64,000 nt of DNA from Erythrobacter oryzae (GTDB taxonomy: Bacteria > Pseudomonadota > Alphaproteobacteria > Sphingomonadales > Sphingomonadaceae): NCBI RefSeq assembly GCF_030271515.1, contig NZ_JASCXI010000001.1, forward strand, positions 434,001 through 498,000, read 5' to 3'. Under the pieces are notes generated by a model, which was given only the letters and a program-made list of their open reading frames with translations, made no database searches and had not been told where the DNA came from. This document shows, in pieces, positions 8,580-17,457 of this stretch; the first letter of the stretch is position 1; every line of letters begins with the position of its first letter. The position numbers were made by a program, and so were the translations under genes.

Positions 8580-9275
8580 TTACGGATGCGCGAGCTTGTG
8601 GTCTTCTTCGACCCGGGCGAAGCACGCGACCGCAATCGAGGATGGTCCCGCTGCCGCAATCGCGGCAAGGCAGGCACGGCTTGTCGCCCCGCTGGTGAGC
8701 ACGTCGTCGACCAGCACCACATCGCGCCCCTTGATCCGCGCCGCCGCCCCTGGTGCGAGGCGGATCGCCCCGGTCAGCACCCGCTCGCGCGCCTCGCGCC
8801 CCAGCCCGCCGAGGTTGGGCGTGCGCCTGAACCGCACCAGCGACGCTACCGCCGCCTCGCCCTTGCCCTGCTTCTGCAACTGCTGTGAGAGCAGCGCCGC
8901 CTGGTTGAACCCCCGGCTCCACAACCGCCAGCGGTGGAGCGGCACCGGTACCAGCAACGGCGGAGGGCGCCCAGGTTCGGGCTCGGGCATCCGGCCTGCG
9001 ATCAGCCGCGCCAGCAGGGCGGCGAGCGCGATCCGGCCGCCGTGCTTGTAGGCGAGGACCAGCTGGCGCGAGGTCTCGTTGTAATAGGTCGCCGCATAGA
9101 CCGGCACCGCTTGGCCTGGGACCTCGGGATGCTCGGGCACCTCGAGCGTGCTCCAGCAATCGGTGCAAAGCCCCGCCTGCGCCGCCACCGCCACCCCGCA
9201 CGAGGGGCAGCGCGGCGGATAGATCAAATCCACCACCGGAGCGAGATGCCGGGCAAACTGTCGGGCCACTGCCAT
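8580..9275 (-). CDS. ComF family phosphoribosyltransferase-like protein
   Basis: 231 aa. An N-terminal zinc ribbon (CPSCG...CTDC) is followed by a type I phosphoribosyltransferase fold with the PRPP loop DVVLVDDVLTSGAT near residues 180-195 and the ComF signature PVPLHRWRLWSRGFNQA. ComF proteins (GntX/ComFC) are linked to DNA uptake and use of external DNA; the enzymatic substrate is unsettled. The start is the ATG at 9275; frames extending to 9545 run into the divergent methyltransferase gene. It is divergent from that gene, with a 57-bp gap that must contain both promoters. Confidence 0.87.
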   Translation of the reverse strand: MAVARQFARHLAPVVDLIYPPRCPSCGVAVAAQAGLCTDCWSTLEVPEHPEVPGQAVPVYAATYYNETSRQLVLAYKHGGRIALAALLARLIAGRMPEPEPGRPPPLLVPVPLHRWRLWSRGFNQAALLSQQLQKQGKGEAAVASLVRFRRTPNLGGLGREARERVLTGAIRLAPGAAARIKGRDVVLVDDVLTSGATSRACLAAIAAAGPSSIAVACFARVEEDHKLAHP

Positions 9276-9332
9276 GCGCGCGAGTGTCGCATGGCTTGCG
9301 CTTCCGAGGCAAGCGCGGCAGGGCGTCGCGGC

Positions 9333-10100
9333 ATGAACGCCGCTGCCGTCCCCACCATCTTTGCCGAACATCGCCGCGTGGCGCGCGCCTTGCGATCGGT
9401 CGCAAGGCTGCGGTCCGGAGGTGATGCGGCGCGCTTCCTCATCGACGAGATGGCCGAGGACATGATCGAGCGCCTGAGCTTCGTGCGCCATGCCCCCGCC
9501 CACGCTCTGCTGATCGGCGGGGCACCGGCCATGCTTGAGGCCCATCTGCGAGAGGGTGGCGCCGAGCTTGCCGTCGACATCACCGCCAATCCGGCCGAGC
9601 CCCTCGCAGGCAGCCCCTTCGACTTCATCGGCGTGATCGGCCAGCTCGATGCCGTCAACGACCTACCCGGTGCGCTGATCCACCTGCGCAATGCCTTGAC
9701 CCCCGGCGGACTCGTGATCGCGAGTTTCATCGGCGGCCAGAGCCTCCCCGCCCTGCGTGCCGCAATGATGGCGGCCGAGCCCGATCGCCCGGCGGCACGG
9801 CTCCACCCCATGGTCGATGCCCGCGCGGCGCCCTCGCTCCTCCAGCGAGCCGGGTGGAAGGACCCGGTGGTCGACACCCACACGCTGGGCGTGCGCTATT
9901 CCTCGCTTGACCGTCTGGTGGGCGACCTGCGCGATCAGGGCCTCGGCAATGCCCTCGCCAAGCCCGCTGCCCCGCTCGGCAAGGCAGCCCTCGCCCGCGC
10001 CCGCGCCGCCTTCGCCGCGCGCGCCGAGGCGGACGGAAAGACCACCGAGACTTTCGAGATCGTCACCCTCACCGGGCGGCGATCCCTCGCCGGGACCTAG
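9333..10100 (+). CDS. SAM-dependent methyltransferase, BioC/NDUFAF5-like
   Basis: 255 aa. The class I methyltransferase fold is degenerate in its glycine loop (ALLIGGAP) but keeps the later strands (FDFIGVIGQLDAVNDLPGALIHLRNALTPGGLVIASFIGG), the region after the DxFD-like motif that is typical of BioC and NDUFAF5 relatives. The protein acceptor or substrate is not known. The gene starts at ATG 9333 with no strong Shine-Dalgarno. Its TAG lies within CTAG, which also contains the ppdK stop on the other strand, so the two genes converge with a 2-bp overlap. Confidence 0.75.
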   Translation: MNAAAVPTIFAEHRRVARALRSVARLRSGGDAARFLIDEMAEDMIERLSFVRHAPAHALLIGGAPAMLEAHLREGGAELAVDITANPAEPLAGSPFDFIGVIGQLDAVNDLPGALIHLRNALTPGGLVIASFIGGQSLPALRAAMMAAEPDRPAARLHPMVDARAAPSLLQRAGWKDPVVDTHTLGVRYSSLDRLVGDLRDQGLGNALAKPAAPLGKAALARARAAFAARAEADGKTTETFEIVTLTGRRSLAGT

Positions 10101-12769
10101 GCCTTCTTCAGCGCCGCCTGCGCCGCCGCGAGCCGCGCGATCGGCACGCGGTAGGGCGAGGCGCTGACGTAATCGAGGCCGACGCCCTCGCAGAATGCGA
10201 TGCTCGCCGGGTCGCCGCCATGCTCGCCGCAGATGCCGAGCTTGATGTCGGGCCGGGTCTTGCGCCCGCGCTCGGCCGCCAGCTCGACCAGCTGGCCGAC
10301 ACCCTCGATATCCAGGCTGACGAAGGGATCACGCGGGAAGATGCCCTTGTCGACATAGACGCTGAGGAACCGCGCTGCATCGTCGCGGCTGACGCCCAGC
10401 GTCGTCTGGGTGAGGTCATTGGTACCGAAGGAGAAGAACGCGCCTTCTTCCGCAATCTCGCCCGCCATAAGCGCGGCGCGCGGGAGTTCGATCATGGTGC
10501 CCACGAGGTAGTCGACCCGCGTGCCGGTCTCGGCGAACACGGCCTCGGCCTCCTTGTCGACCAGCGCCTTGAGGATCGCGAGTTCGCGCCTGGTCGCCAC
10601 CAGCGGGATCATGATCTCGGGCAGCGGCGCCTCGCCGCTGGCGGTCTTGACCGCGCACACCGCCTCGAAGATCGCGCGCGCCTGCATCGCGTAGATCTCG
10701 GGGAAGGTGATCCCGAGACGGCAACCGCGGTGGCCGAGCATCGGGTTGAATTCATGCAGCTCGCCCGCGCGGCGCTTGAGGTGATCCACGCCCAGCCCGG
10801 TCGCATCCGCCAGCTCGGCGAATTCCTCGTCGGCGTGGGGCAGGAACTCGTGCAGCGGCGGATCGAGCAGGCGGATCGTGCAGGGCAGCCCTGCCATCAC
10901 CTCGAAGATCGCGGTGAAATCGGCGCGCTGTTCGGGCAGCAGTTTTTCCAAAGCCCGCCGGCGCCCCGCCTCGTCCTCGGCGAGGATCATCTGGCGCACA
11001 AGGCTGATGCGCGAGGCTTCGAAGAACATGTGTTCGGTGCGGCAGAGGCCAATGCCCTCGGCCCCGAACTGGCGCGCCATGCGGCAGTCGTCGGGCGTCT
11101 CGGCATTGGTGCGCACCTTCATGCGCCGCAGCTTGTCGGCCCACACCATCAGCGTGCCGAAGTCGCCCGCCAGCTCGGGCTCGACTGTCGGCACGATGCC
11201 GAGCATCACCTGCCCCGTCGCCCCGTCGAGGGTGATGGCATCGCCCTCCTTCAGTTCGGTCGAACCGATGCGCAGGGTACGCGAGGCACGGTCGATCGAC
11301 ACCGCCCCCGCGCCCGAGACGCAGGGCCGCCCCATGCCGCGGGCGACCACCGCCGCGTGGCTGGTCATCCCGCCGCGCGCGGTGAGGATGCCCTGCGCCG
11401 CGTGCATGCCGTGGATGTCCTCCGGGGACGTCTCGACGCGAACGAGGATCACCTTCTCGCCGCGCCCCGCCCATTGCTCGGCGGTGTCGGCGTCGAGCAC
11501 GATCCGGCCCGCCGCAGCGCCCGGCGAGGCAGGGAGGCCCGTGGTCAGCACATGGCGCTCGGCCTTGGGATCGAGCGTCGGGTGGAGCAGCTGGTCCAGT
11601 GCCATCGGATCGACCCGCCGCACCGCCTCGCGCTCGTCGATCAGGCCCTCGGCCACCATGTCGACCGCCATCTTGAGCGCGGCCTTGGCGGTGCGCTTGC
11701 CCGAGCGGGTCTGGAGCATCCAGAGCTTGCCCCGCTCGACGGTGAACTCGATGTCCTGCATGTCCTTGTAGTGGAGCTCGAGCAGGTCGAACACGCGGGC
11801 GAGCTCGGCATAGGCCTCCGGCAGCGCCTCTTCCATCGAGAGCGGCTTGGCCCCCGCCGCTTCCCTCGCAGCCTTCGTCAGGTACTGCGGCGTGCGGATG
11901 CCCGCCACCACGTCCTCGCCCTGCGCGTTGATCAGATACTCGCCATAGTAGGCGCGCGCGCCGGTTGCGGGGTCGCGGGTGAAGGCAACCCCGGTGGCGC
12001 TGGTCTCGCCCATGTTGCCGAACACCATCGCCTGCACGTTGACCGCTGTGCCCCAGTCGCCCGGGATGTCATTGAGCCGCCGGTAGACCTTGGCGCGGTC
12101 ACTGTCCCAGCTGTCGAACACCGCGCGGATCGCGCCCCACAGCTGCTCGTGGACATCCTGCGGGAAGTCGCGGCCCAGTTCCTCGGCGACGATGCCCTTG
12201 TACTCGCCCACCAGCGCCTGCCAGTCTTCAGCCGCCATCTCGGTGTCGTTGTAAAAACCCTTGTCTTCCTTGGCGATCTCGAGAGCTTCCTCGAACAGCC
12301 CGTGATCGATCCCGAGCACCACGTCCGAGTACATCTGGATGAACCGCCGGTAGCTGTCCCAGGCAAAGCGCGCGTCCCCGCTCGAGGCCGCGAGACCCTC
12401 GACGGTCGCGTCGTTCAGGCCGAGGTTGAGCACCGTGTCCATCATCCCCGGCATCGACACCCGCGCGCCCGAGCGGACCGAGACCAGCAGCGGGTCCGCC
12501 GCATCGCCGAAGCGCTTGCCCACCGAGGCTTCGACATGGGCGAGCGCATCGGCGACCGCCGCCTTCAAGCCTTCCGAGAAGCCCGCGCCATCGCGCAGAT
12601 AGGCCACGCATTCCTCGGTGGTGATGGTGAAGCCCGGGGGCACCGGCAGGCCGATGCTCGCCATCTCTGCCAGGTTCGCGCCCTTCCCGCCCGCGACGGT
12701 CTTGTCCTTCTGGCGCGGATCGGAGTGATCGGCGGAGCCTCCGAAAACATAGACCGTCTGGAGTGTCAT
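10097..12769 (-). CDS. ppdK: pyruvate, phosphate dikinase
   Basis: 890 aa, full length. It interconverts pyruvate + ATP + Pi and PEP + AMP + PPi in the cytoplasm, so it feeds gluconeogenesis or allows PPi-based glycolysis. Order of domains: ATP-grasp (KGANLAEM near residue 30; RSGARVSMPGMMDTVLN), the swivelling phosphohistidine domain with catalytic His471 in GGMTSHAAVVARGMG, and the PEP/pyruvate barrel (GLCRTEHMFF; GTNDLTQTT; catalytic Cys in GICGEHGG). It lies downstream of glyQ-glyS on the same strand, separated by 117 bp that include its own likely promoter. Confidence 0.96.
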   Translation of the reverse strand: MTLQTVYVFGGSADHSDPRQKDKTVAGGKGANLAEMASIGLPVPPGFTITTEECVAYLRDGAGFSEGLKAAVADALAHVEASVGKRFGDAADPLLVSVRSGARVSMPGMMDTVLNLGLNDATVEGLAASSGDARFAWDSYRRFIQMYSDVVLGIDHGLFEEALEIAKEDKGFYNDTEMAAEDWQALVGEYKGIVAEELGRDFPQDVHEQLWGAIRAVFDSWDSDRAKVYRRLNDIPGDWGTAVNVQAMVFGNMGETSATGVAFTRDPATGARAYYGEYLINAQGEDVVAGIRTPQYLTKAAREAAGAKPLSMEEALPEAYAELARVFDLLELHYKDMQDIEFTVERGKLWMLQTRSGKRTAKAALKMAVDMVAEGLIDEREAVRRVDPMALDQLLHPTLDPKAERHVLTTGLPASPGAAAGRIVLDADTAEQWAGRGEKVILVRVETSPEDIHGMHAAQGILTARGGMTSHAAVVARGMGRPCVSGAGAVSIDRASRTLRIGSTELKEGDAITLDGATGQVMLGIVPTVEPELAGDFGTLMVWADKLRRMKVRTNAETPDDCRMARQFGAEGIGLCRTEHMFFEASRISLVRQMILAEDEAGRRRALEKLLPEQRADFTAIFEVMAGLPCTIRLLDPPLHEFLPHADEEFAELADATGLGVDHLKRRAGELHEFNPMLGHRGCRLGITFPEIYAMQARAIFEAVCAVKTASGEAPLPEIMIPLVATRRELAILKALVDKEAEAVFAETGTRVDYLVGTMIELPRAALMAGEIAEEGAFFSFGTNDLTQTTLGVSRDDAARFLSVYVDKGIFPRDPFVSLDIEGVGQLVELAAERGRKTRPDIKLGICGEHGGDPASIAFCEGVGLDYVSASPYRVPIARLAAAQAALKKA

Positions 12770-12886
12770 GCCGGTTCCTCGCTAGTTGACATAGTTCATA
12801 CGGTGCGGGTGCAGTCGGAAAATCAACTTACTGTAAATTCAATTACATAGTGGTGCTATTGCGTCTCAGGAACAGGGCTGTTTCAC

Positions 12887-15211
12887 CTATCCCTCGATCC
12901 GGCTGAAATCGGCGACCCGGTGCACCGCATCGCGGAACCGCGCAAGCAGGGCAAGGCGCGCGGCGCGCTTGTCCGCTTCCTCGGCGTTGACGGTCACCTC
13001 TTCAAAGAACCGGTCGATGGGCGCGCGCAAGGTGGCGAGCGCGGCCATGGCATCGGCGAACCGCTCTTCCCTCACCGCCTGCGCCGCGCGCGGGGCGGCA
13101 GAATCGAGCGCGTCGATCAGCGCCTGCTCGGCGGGCTCGGGCGTGTAGGAGAGCGATGGATTGTCGCGGGCTTCTGCCGCGAGGATGTCGCCCACGTCGG
13201 GATCGTCGACCATTGCGAGCGGGTCTTCCTCGCCAGTGTCGGGGATGGTGTCGTTGCCTTCCTTGAGGCTTGAGAGGACCTCGGGATCAGGCGTGCCGGC
13301 GGGGCCTTCGTAGCCCTCTTTCTTGAGGATATTCGCCGCGCGCTTGTAACCCGCGAGGAGGTTGGCGCCGTCCTCGGTGGTGACGAAGGCTTGCAGCGCA
13401 TGGACGCGGGCGAGCAGGCGGACGAGATCGTCGTCCTTTGTAACAACGGCGTCGATTAGATCATGGCGAACACCGGCGTCACGCTGTTGCACTTTAAGGC
13501 GGTCGAGAATGAACCAGTGCAGTCCTGCCGAACCTGACGCGATCTCGTTTAGCAAGAGCGCGTCGAGCTCGTCACGACGAGCCTGACCCTCATCGTCACG
13601 GCGCCCCATCGCAATCACGTCGGTCATGGTTTCAAAGGTCGCATCCACCGAGAAACGCAGGCCGTTTTCTAGAACAAGCCTGATGACTGCGAGCGCCGCA
13701 CGGCGAAGGGCAAACGGATCCTTTGACCCCGTGGGCTTCTCGTTGATGGCAAAGAAGCACATCAGCGTGTCCAGCTTGTCCGCCAGCGACACCGCCACCG
13801 TCACCGGCGCAGTCGGCACATCGTCCCCCTGCCCGACCGGCTTGTAGTGATCGCGGATCGCCTCGGCGACCTCCTGCGGCAGGCCTTCCTTCGCGGCGTA
13901 ATATCCGCCCATCAGGCCCTGCAATTCGGGGAACTCGCCGACCATCTCGGTGACGAGATCGGCCTTGCACAGGCGTGCGGCCTGTTCGGCCATATCCGCC
14001 AACTTTTCCTTCGTCATGCCAGCGGAAGCTGGCACCTTGGGCGTATGGTCACTGCCGCCCGAGGCCCCAGCTTTCGCTGGGGTGACGATATCGGACTCAA
14101 CCAACCACCGCGCCAGCTTTGCCACGCGTTCGACCTTGTCGGCCACGGTGCCGAGCTTCTCGTGGAAGGTGATGCGCGAGAGCTTTTCCGCATGGACCGC
14201 GAGCGGGGTCTTCTGGTCCTGCTCCCAGAAGAAACGCGCATCGGACAGGCGTGCCGCCAGCACCTTGCGGTTGCCGTCAACCACCACGGCGGGGTCGAGC
14301 GGCGCGATATTCGCGGTGCAGACGAAGGCGTTGGCGAGCTTGCCCTGCGAGTCTTCGCACACGAAATACTTCTGGTTCACCCGCGCCGTGAGCTGGATCA
14401 CTTCGGGGGGCACGTCGAGGAACGCCTCGTCGAAGCGGCCGAGCAGCGGGACAGGGTTTTCGGTGAGGCCTGCGTTCTCGATCACCAGGCCCTCGTCGGC
14501 GACCAGCTTGAGGCCAGCAGCCGCAGCGACCTCTTCTGCGCCCTGACGGATCAGCGCCTCGCGCTTGGTGTGCTTCACGATCACACGCGCGTTCAGCAAT
14601 TGCCCTTCGTAGGTATGCGCGCTCTCGATGGCGATGGAGCCGGAGTGATGGAAGCGGTGCCCCATCGTCTCGCGGCCCGAGCGGATGCCGCCGACCTCGA
14701 CGTCGAGCACCGCGCCATCGAGCAGCGCGACGATCCCCGAGAGCGGGCGCACCCAGCGAAGGCTGTCGGTGGTGATCGAGGCCGCGCCCCAGCGCATCGA
14801 CTTGGGCCAGCTGAAATCGCGGATGATTGCGGGGATTGCCGCCGCGAGCACCTCGGCCATCGGGCGGCCGGGGGTGGCGACGACCGCGAAGTAGGTCATG
14901 CGGCCCTTGACGTCGCGCAGCTCGAGCTGGTCGCGCGTCACGCCTGCCTTCTTGCAGAAGCCGTCGATGGCGGCGTCGGGGGCGCCTTCGGGCGGGCCCT
15001 TGGCTTCCTCGCTGACCGCCTCGGTGGCGGCGGGCAAGTCGTAGGCGATCAGCGCCAAGCGGCGCGGGGTCGACCAGATGCGCAGGTTGTCGTGCTTGAC
15101 CCCGGCGGCTTCCAGCTCGCGCCGGAACAGCTTTTCCAGTTCCGCACGCGCCCCCGCCTGCATTCGGGCAGGGATTTCCTCGCAGCGCAGTTCGAGCAGG
15201 AAGTCGGCCAT
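12887..15211 (-). CDS. glyS: glycine--tRNA ligase beta subunit, with in-frame repeat insertion
   Basis: 774 aa, longer than the usual ~690-720. It is the tRNA-binding half of the bacterial alpha2beta2 glycyl-tRNA synthetase: FLLELRCEEIPARM at the start, MRWG and RWVRPL in the middle, DKLDTL in the HD-like part, and an anticodon-binding C-terminus. Two regions explain the extra length. Residues about 376-400 are encoded by a palindromic repeat (14013-14086, reading ...TPAKAG...VPASAGMT), and a Glu/Asp-rich insert follows the anticodon-domain start. The ATG at 15211 overlaps the glyQ TGA by one base (TGATG), so translation is coupled. A longer frame to 15499 is only the glyQ shadow. Confidence 0.95.
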   Translation of the reverse strand: MADFLLELRCEEIPARMQAGARAELEKLFRRELEAAGVKHDNLRIWSTPRRLALIAYDLPAATEAVSEEAKGPPEGAPDAAIDGFCKKAGVTRDQLELRDVKGRMTYFAVVATPGRPMAEVLAAAIPAIIRDFSWPKSMRWGAASITTDSLRWVRPLSGIVALLDGAVLDVEVGGIRSGRETMGHRFHHSGSIAIESAHTYEGQLLNARVIVKHTKREALIRQGAEEVAAAAGLKLVADEGLVIENAGLTENPVPLLGRFDEAFLDVPPEVIQLTARVNQKYFVCEDSQGKLANAFVCTANIAPLDPAVVVDGNRKVLAARLSDARFFWEQDQKTPLAVHAEKLSRITFHEKLGTVADKVERVAKLARWLVESDIVTPAKAGASGGSDHTPKVPASAGMTKEKLADMAEQAARLCKADLVTEMVGEFPELQGLMGGYYAAKEGLPQEVAEAIRDHYKPVGQGDDVPTAPVTVAVSLADKLDTLMCFFAINEKPTGSKDPFALRRAALAVIRLVLENGLRFSVDATFETMTDVIAMGRRDDEGQARRDELDALLLNEIASGSAGLHWFILDRLKVQQRDAGVRHDLIDAVVTKDDDLVRLLARVHALQAFVTTEDGANLLAGYKRAANILKKEGYEGPAGTPDPEVLSSLKEGNDTIPDTGEEDPLAMVDDPDVGDILAAEARDNPSLSYTPEPAEQALIDALDSAAPRAAQAVREERFADAMAALATLRAPIDRFFEEVTVNAEEADKRAARLALLARFRDAVHRVADFSRIEG
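14013..14086. repeat. small palindromic element inserted in frame within glyS
   Basis: Two hairpins form an inverted composite: TGCCAG/CTGGCA (14017-14034) and CCCCAGC/GCTGGGG (14065-14082), closed by GTCA/TGAC at the outer ends. The translated PAKAG/PASAGM signature is the usual product of this alphaproteobacterial repeat family. About 74 bp; it adds about 25 residues without breaking the frame. Confidence 0.75.
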
Positions 15212-16143
15212 CAGACGAGACTCCACCCGGGGTATTTGGCCTGCCACTCGGGCGTCATCTTCTCGGCATATGCCTCGCAAGAGGATCGCGCGAGGTCGCG
15301 GACGCGGCCCATGTAGCTGGCGCGTTCCTGCACCGAGATCACGCCGCGCGCCTGCAGAAGGTTGAACACGTGGCTCGCCTCGACCGCCTGCTCGTAGGCG
15401 GCGATGGGCACATCGGCGGCGAGTGCGTTGCGGCACTCGGCCTCGGCCTTGGCGAAGAGGTCGAACAGCGCTTCGGTGTTGGCGACTTCGAAGTTCCACT
15501 TGGACATCTGGCGCTCGTTCTCGAGGAACACTTCGCCATACGAAACGCCCGCGGAGTTGAAGGCGAGGTCATAGACGTTGTCGACGCCCTGGATATACAT
15601 CGCGAGGCGTTCGAGCCCGTAGGTCAGCTCGCCCGCGACCGGCTTGCAGTCGAAGCCGCCCATCTGCTGGAAATAGGTGAACTGGGTGACTTCCATCCCG
15701 TCGCACCACACTTCCCACCCGAGGCCCCATGCGCCCAGCGTCGGCGATTCCCAGTCGTCCTCGACGAAGCGGATGTCGTGCGCCAGCGGGTCGATCCCGA
15801 TCGCGGCGAGGCTCTTGAGGTAAAGCTCCTGAATGTCGCTCGGCGATGGCTTCAGGATCACCTGATACTGGTAGTAATGCTGGAGCCGGTTGGGGTTCTC
15901 GCCATAGCGCCCGTCGGTGGGGCGGCGGCAGGGCTGGACGAAAGCGGCGTTCCACGGCTCGGGGCCCAGCGCGCGCAGGGTGGTCGCGGTGTGGAACGTC
16001 CCCGCGCCCATGCGCATGTCGTAGGGCTGGAGAATGATGCAGCCCGCGTGCGCGCTCCAGAAGTCGTGAAGCGTCAGGATCATGTCCTGAAACGAGCGCG
16101 CGGGATCGCGTGCGGGAGGCGTGAAGAGGGGCGTAGCGCTCAT
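15211..16143 (-). CDS. glyQ: glycine--tRNA ligase alpha subunit
   Basis: 310 aa. The catalytic class II subunit of the heterotetrameric glycyl-tRNA synthetase; it activates glycine with ATP. Hallmarks are FHDFW-like [30 protein letters not shown], the class II motif 2 region with [13 protein letters not shown], and [21 protein letters not shown] (motif 3). Its TGA overlaps the glyS ATG by one base. The start is ATG 16143 with no competing Shine-Dalgarno upstream. It is divergent from the XRE/membrane cluster across a 229-bp gap. Confidence 0.96.
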   Translation of the reverse strand: MSATPLFTPPARDPARSFQDMILTLHDFWSAHAGCIILQPYDMRMGAGTFHTATTLRALGPEPWNAAFVQPCRRPTDGRYGENPNRLQHYYQYQVILKPSPSDIQELYLKSLAAIGIDPLAHDIRFVEDDWESPTLGAWGLGWEVWCDGMEVTQFTYFQQMGGFDCKPVAGELTYGLERLAMYIQGVDNVYDLAFNSAGVSYGEVFLENERQMSKWNFEVANTEALFDLFAKAEAECRNALAADVPIAAYEQAVEASHVFNLLQARGVISVQERASYMGRVRDLARSSCEAYAEKMTPEWQAKYPGWSLV

Positions 16144-16281
16144 GGCGGCTCGCCATGGCCGAACGCCCTGCCAGCGTCAATGCCGCGCCGCAGCATGGGC
16201 GGGTGAAAGGCTGCGGGAGCGCGCGATTCCCCTCGGCAAATGCCCTTCCTGCCAATCGTGGCAGTCACGAAGATACGACAC

Positions 16282-16360
16282 AAAGTCAGGTCATCTTGAC
16301 ATGGTCAACGAATCGCGACATATAGTCAGCATTACCTGACACCAAGTCGGGTTGACCTGA
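16282..16360 (+). promoter_or_regulatory. promoter and repeated GTCA-type operators of the XRE cluster
   Basis: A sigma-70-like promoter: TTGACA (16296-16301), 17-bp spacer, CATATA (16319-16324). Three palindromes share the half-site GTCAGG/CCTGAC: one spanning -35 (GTCA-TCT-TGAC), one just after -10 (GTCAG-N6-CTGAC, 16325-16340) and one further down (TCGGGTTGACCTGA). The layout suggests that the XRE protein encoded downstream represses its own operon. Confidence 0.6.
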
Positions 16361-16372
16361 CGGAGACTGACC

Positions 16373-16492
16373 ATGGAATTTTTCGAAAAGAGCGTCTGTG
16401 TGAAGCAGTGGCTGTTCTTCGCGATGATCCTGCTGAGCGGCTATGCCACCGGCGCGATCGTCGCCAAGCTGGCCAATGCGCTCGGGATCTGA
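16373..16492 (+). CDS. 39-residue single-pass membrane peptide
   Basis: A short frame (MEFFEKSVCVKQW, then one hydrophobic segment of about 20 residues, then KLANALGI). Start supported by CGGAGA eight bases before the ATG, and it is the first gene after the repeated operators. It ends 3 bp before the XRE gene, so it looks like the lead gene of that operon. Too small to assign; a membrane-anchored peptide working with the two following genes is an inference. Confidence 0.6.
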   Translation: MEFFEKSVCVKQWLFFAMILLSGYATGAIVAKLANALGI

Positions 16493-16495
16493 ACG

Positions 16496-16690
16496 GTGAA
16501 AAACCGCCTCAAGGTGCTGCGCGCCGAGCGGGATTGGAGCCAGGCGGAGCTCGCCGGGCGGCTCGATGTCTCGCGCCAGGCCGTCAACGCCATCGAGACC
16601 GGCAAGCACGACCCCTCCCTCCCCCTCGCCTTCCGCATCGCGCGGCTGTTCGATCTGCCGATCGAGGAGATTTTTCATGACGAACATTGA
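16496..16690 (+). CDS. XRE-family transcriptional regulator (64 aa)
   Basis: A minimal Cro/CI-type DNA-binding protein: one five-helix HTH (KVLRAERDWSQAELAGRLDVSRQAVNAIETGKHDPS) and a short FDLPIEEIFHDEH tail characteristic of the YozG/Xre-like group. Start GTG at 16496. These regulators usually sit with a small membrane protein gene, as here. It is probably the repressor acting at the GTCA palindromes upstream. Its 3' end overlaps the next gene by 14 bp. Confidence 0.85.
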   Translation: MKNRLKVLRAERDWSQAELAGRLDVSRQAVNAIETGKHDPSLPLAFRIARLFDLPIEEIFHDEH

Positions 16691-17372
16691 TGAGCGCCGT
16701 GCCGAGGCCGGAATGACCGAAGGCCTGCCGATGTTCGGCCGCGTTGCCATCGGGGTCCTTGGCGGGCTTGTGCTGGTGTTCCTCGCAGGGACGGCCGCCG
16801 GCTATGTCGGCGCCATGATCGAGGAAGGCAGCGCCGCCCCGCGCGATGCAGCCATACTCGGCGCGGTTGCGCTGGGCTTCGCCGGGATCGGTTACGGGGT
16901 CTGGCGGTTTGCCCTGCGCGGCGCGCTGGCCGAGCCGGCTTCCGGCGGCCCGGGCGAACGTCGCACCCTCCAGCGCCAGCGCCGCCAGATGGGCTACATC
17001 GCGCTCGCCGGCGTGCTCGGCGGATTGATCGGCCTGATCACCGGCATCTTCGACCAGGGCGACGGCAGTCTGTTCGGCGGCGATTGGGAGAGCCTCAAGC
17101 TCCCCCCGATGCTGGCGCTCGGCCTCGTCGTGCTGCTGATCGGCGGCTTTGTGGTGCTGCCCTTGTGGGGGTTCCGCATGATCGACGATTACAAGCGCGA
17201 GCACAATTACATCGCCTTCACCGGCGGCTGCGTGTCGGTGCTCGGCGGCTATCCGATCTGGGCGGTGCTCTATGCCGGGGGCTTTACCCCGCCGCCCCAT
17301 GCCTTCGGGATCTTCGCGATCGCTTACGTCTCGATGATCGCCTCCTTCCTTTATGCCCGCTGGCGGCTCTGA
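16677..17372 (+). CDS. hypothetical multi-pass membrane protein next to XRE regulator
   Basis: 231 aa with about six hydrophobic segments, the first near residue 20 and the last at the C-terminus, and a polar Arg-rich loop (GERRTLQRQRRQ) in the middle. It belongs in the inner membrane. It resembles membrane proteins found beside small XRE regulators (DUF2178-like), without a known reaction. ATG at 16677, inside the regulator gene, indicates coupled translation. Confidence 0.7.
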   Translation: MTNIDERRAEAGMTEGLPMFGRVAIGVLGGLVLVFLAGTAAGYVGAMIEEGSAAPRDAAILGAVALGFAGIGYGVWRFALRGALAEPASGGPGERRTLQRQRRQMGYIALAGVLGGLIGLITGIFDQGDGSLFGGDWESLKLPPMLALGLVVLLIGGFVVLPLWGFRMIDDYKREHNYIAFTGGCVSVLGGYPIWAVLYAGGFTPPPHAFGIFAIAYVSMIASFLYARWRL

Positions 17373-17457
17373 CCCCGTCCCTGTCGTGCCAGCATCCTTG
17401 TTTACCTCAAGTAATTCGCTCAAACCCAACCACCTGAACCAAAAGGAATCACTGACA

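Noticed and set aside
10220-12850. Very long plus-strand frame antisense to ppdK
   Set aside because: His/Arg/Asp-rich translation typical of the complement of a GC-rich gene; ppdK on the other strand has full family motifs.
13847-15316. Long plus-strand frame opposite glyS
   Set aside because: Mirror frame of a real gene; no domain or start signal.
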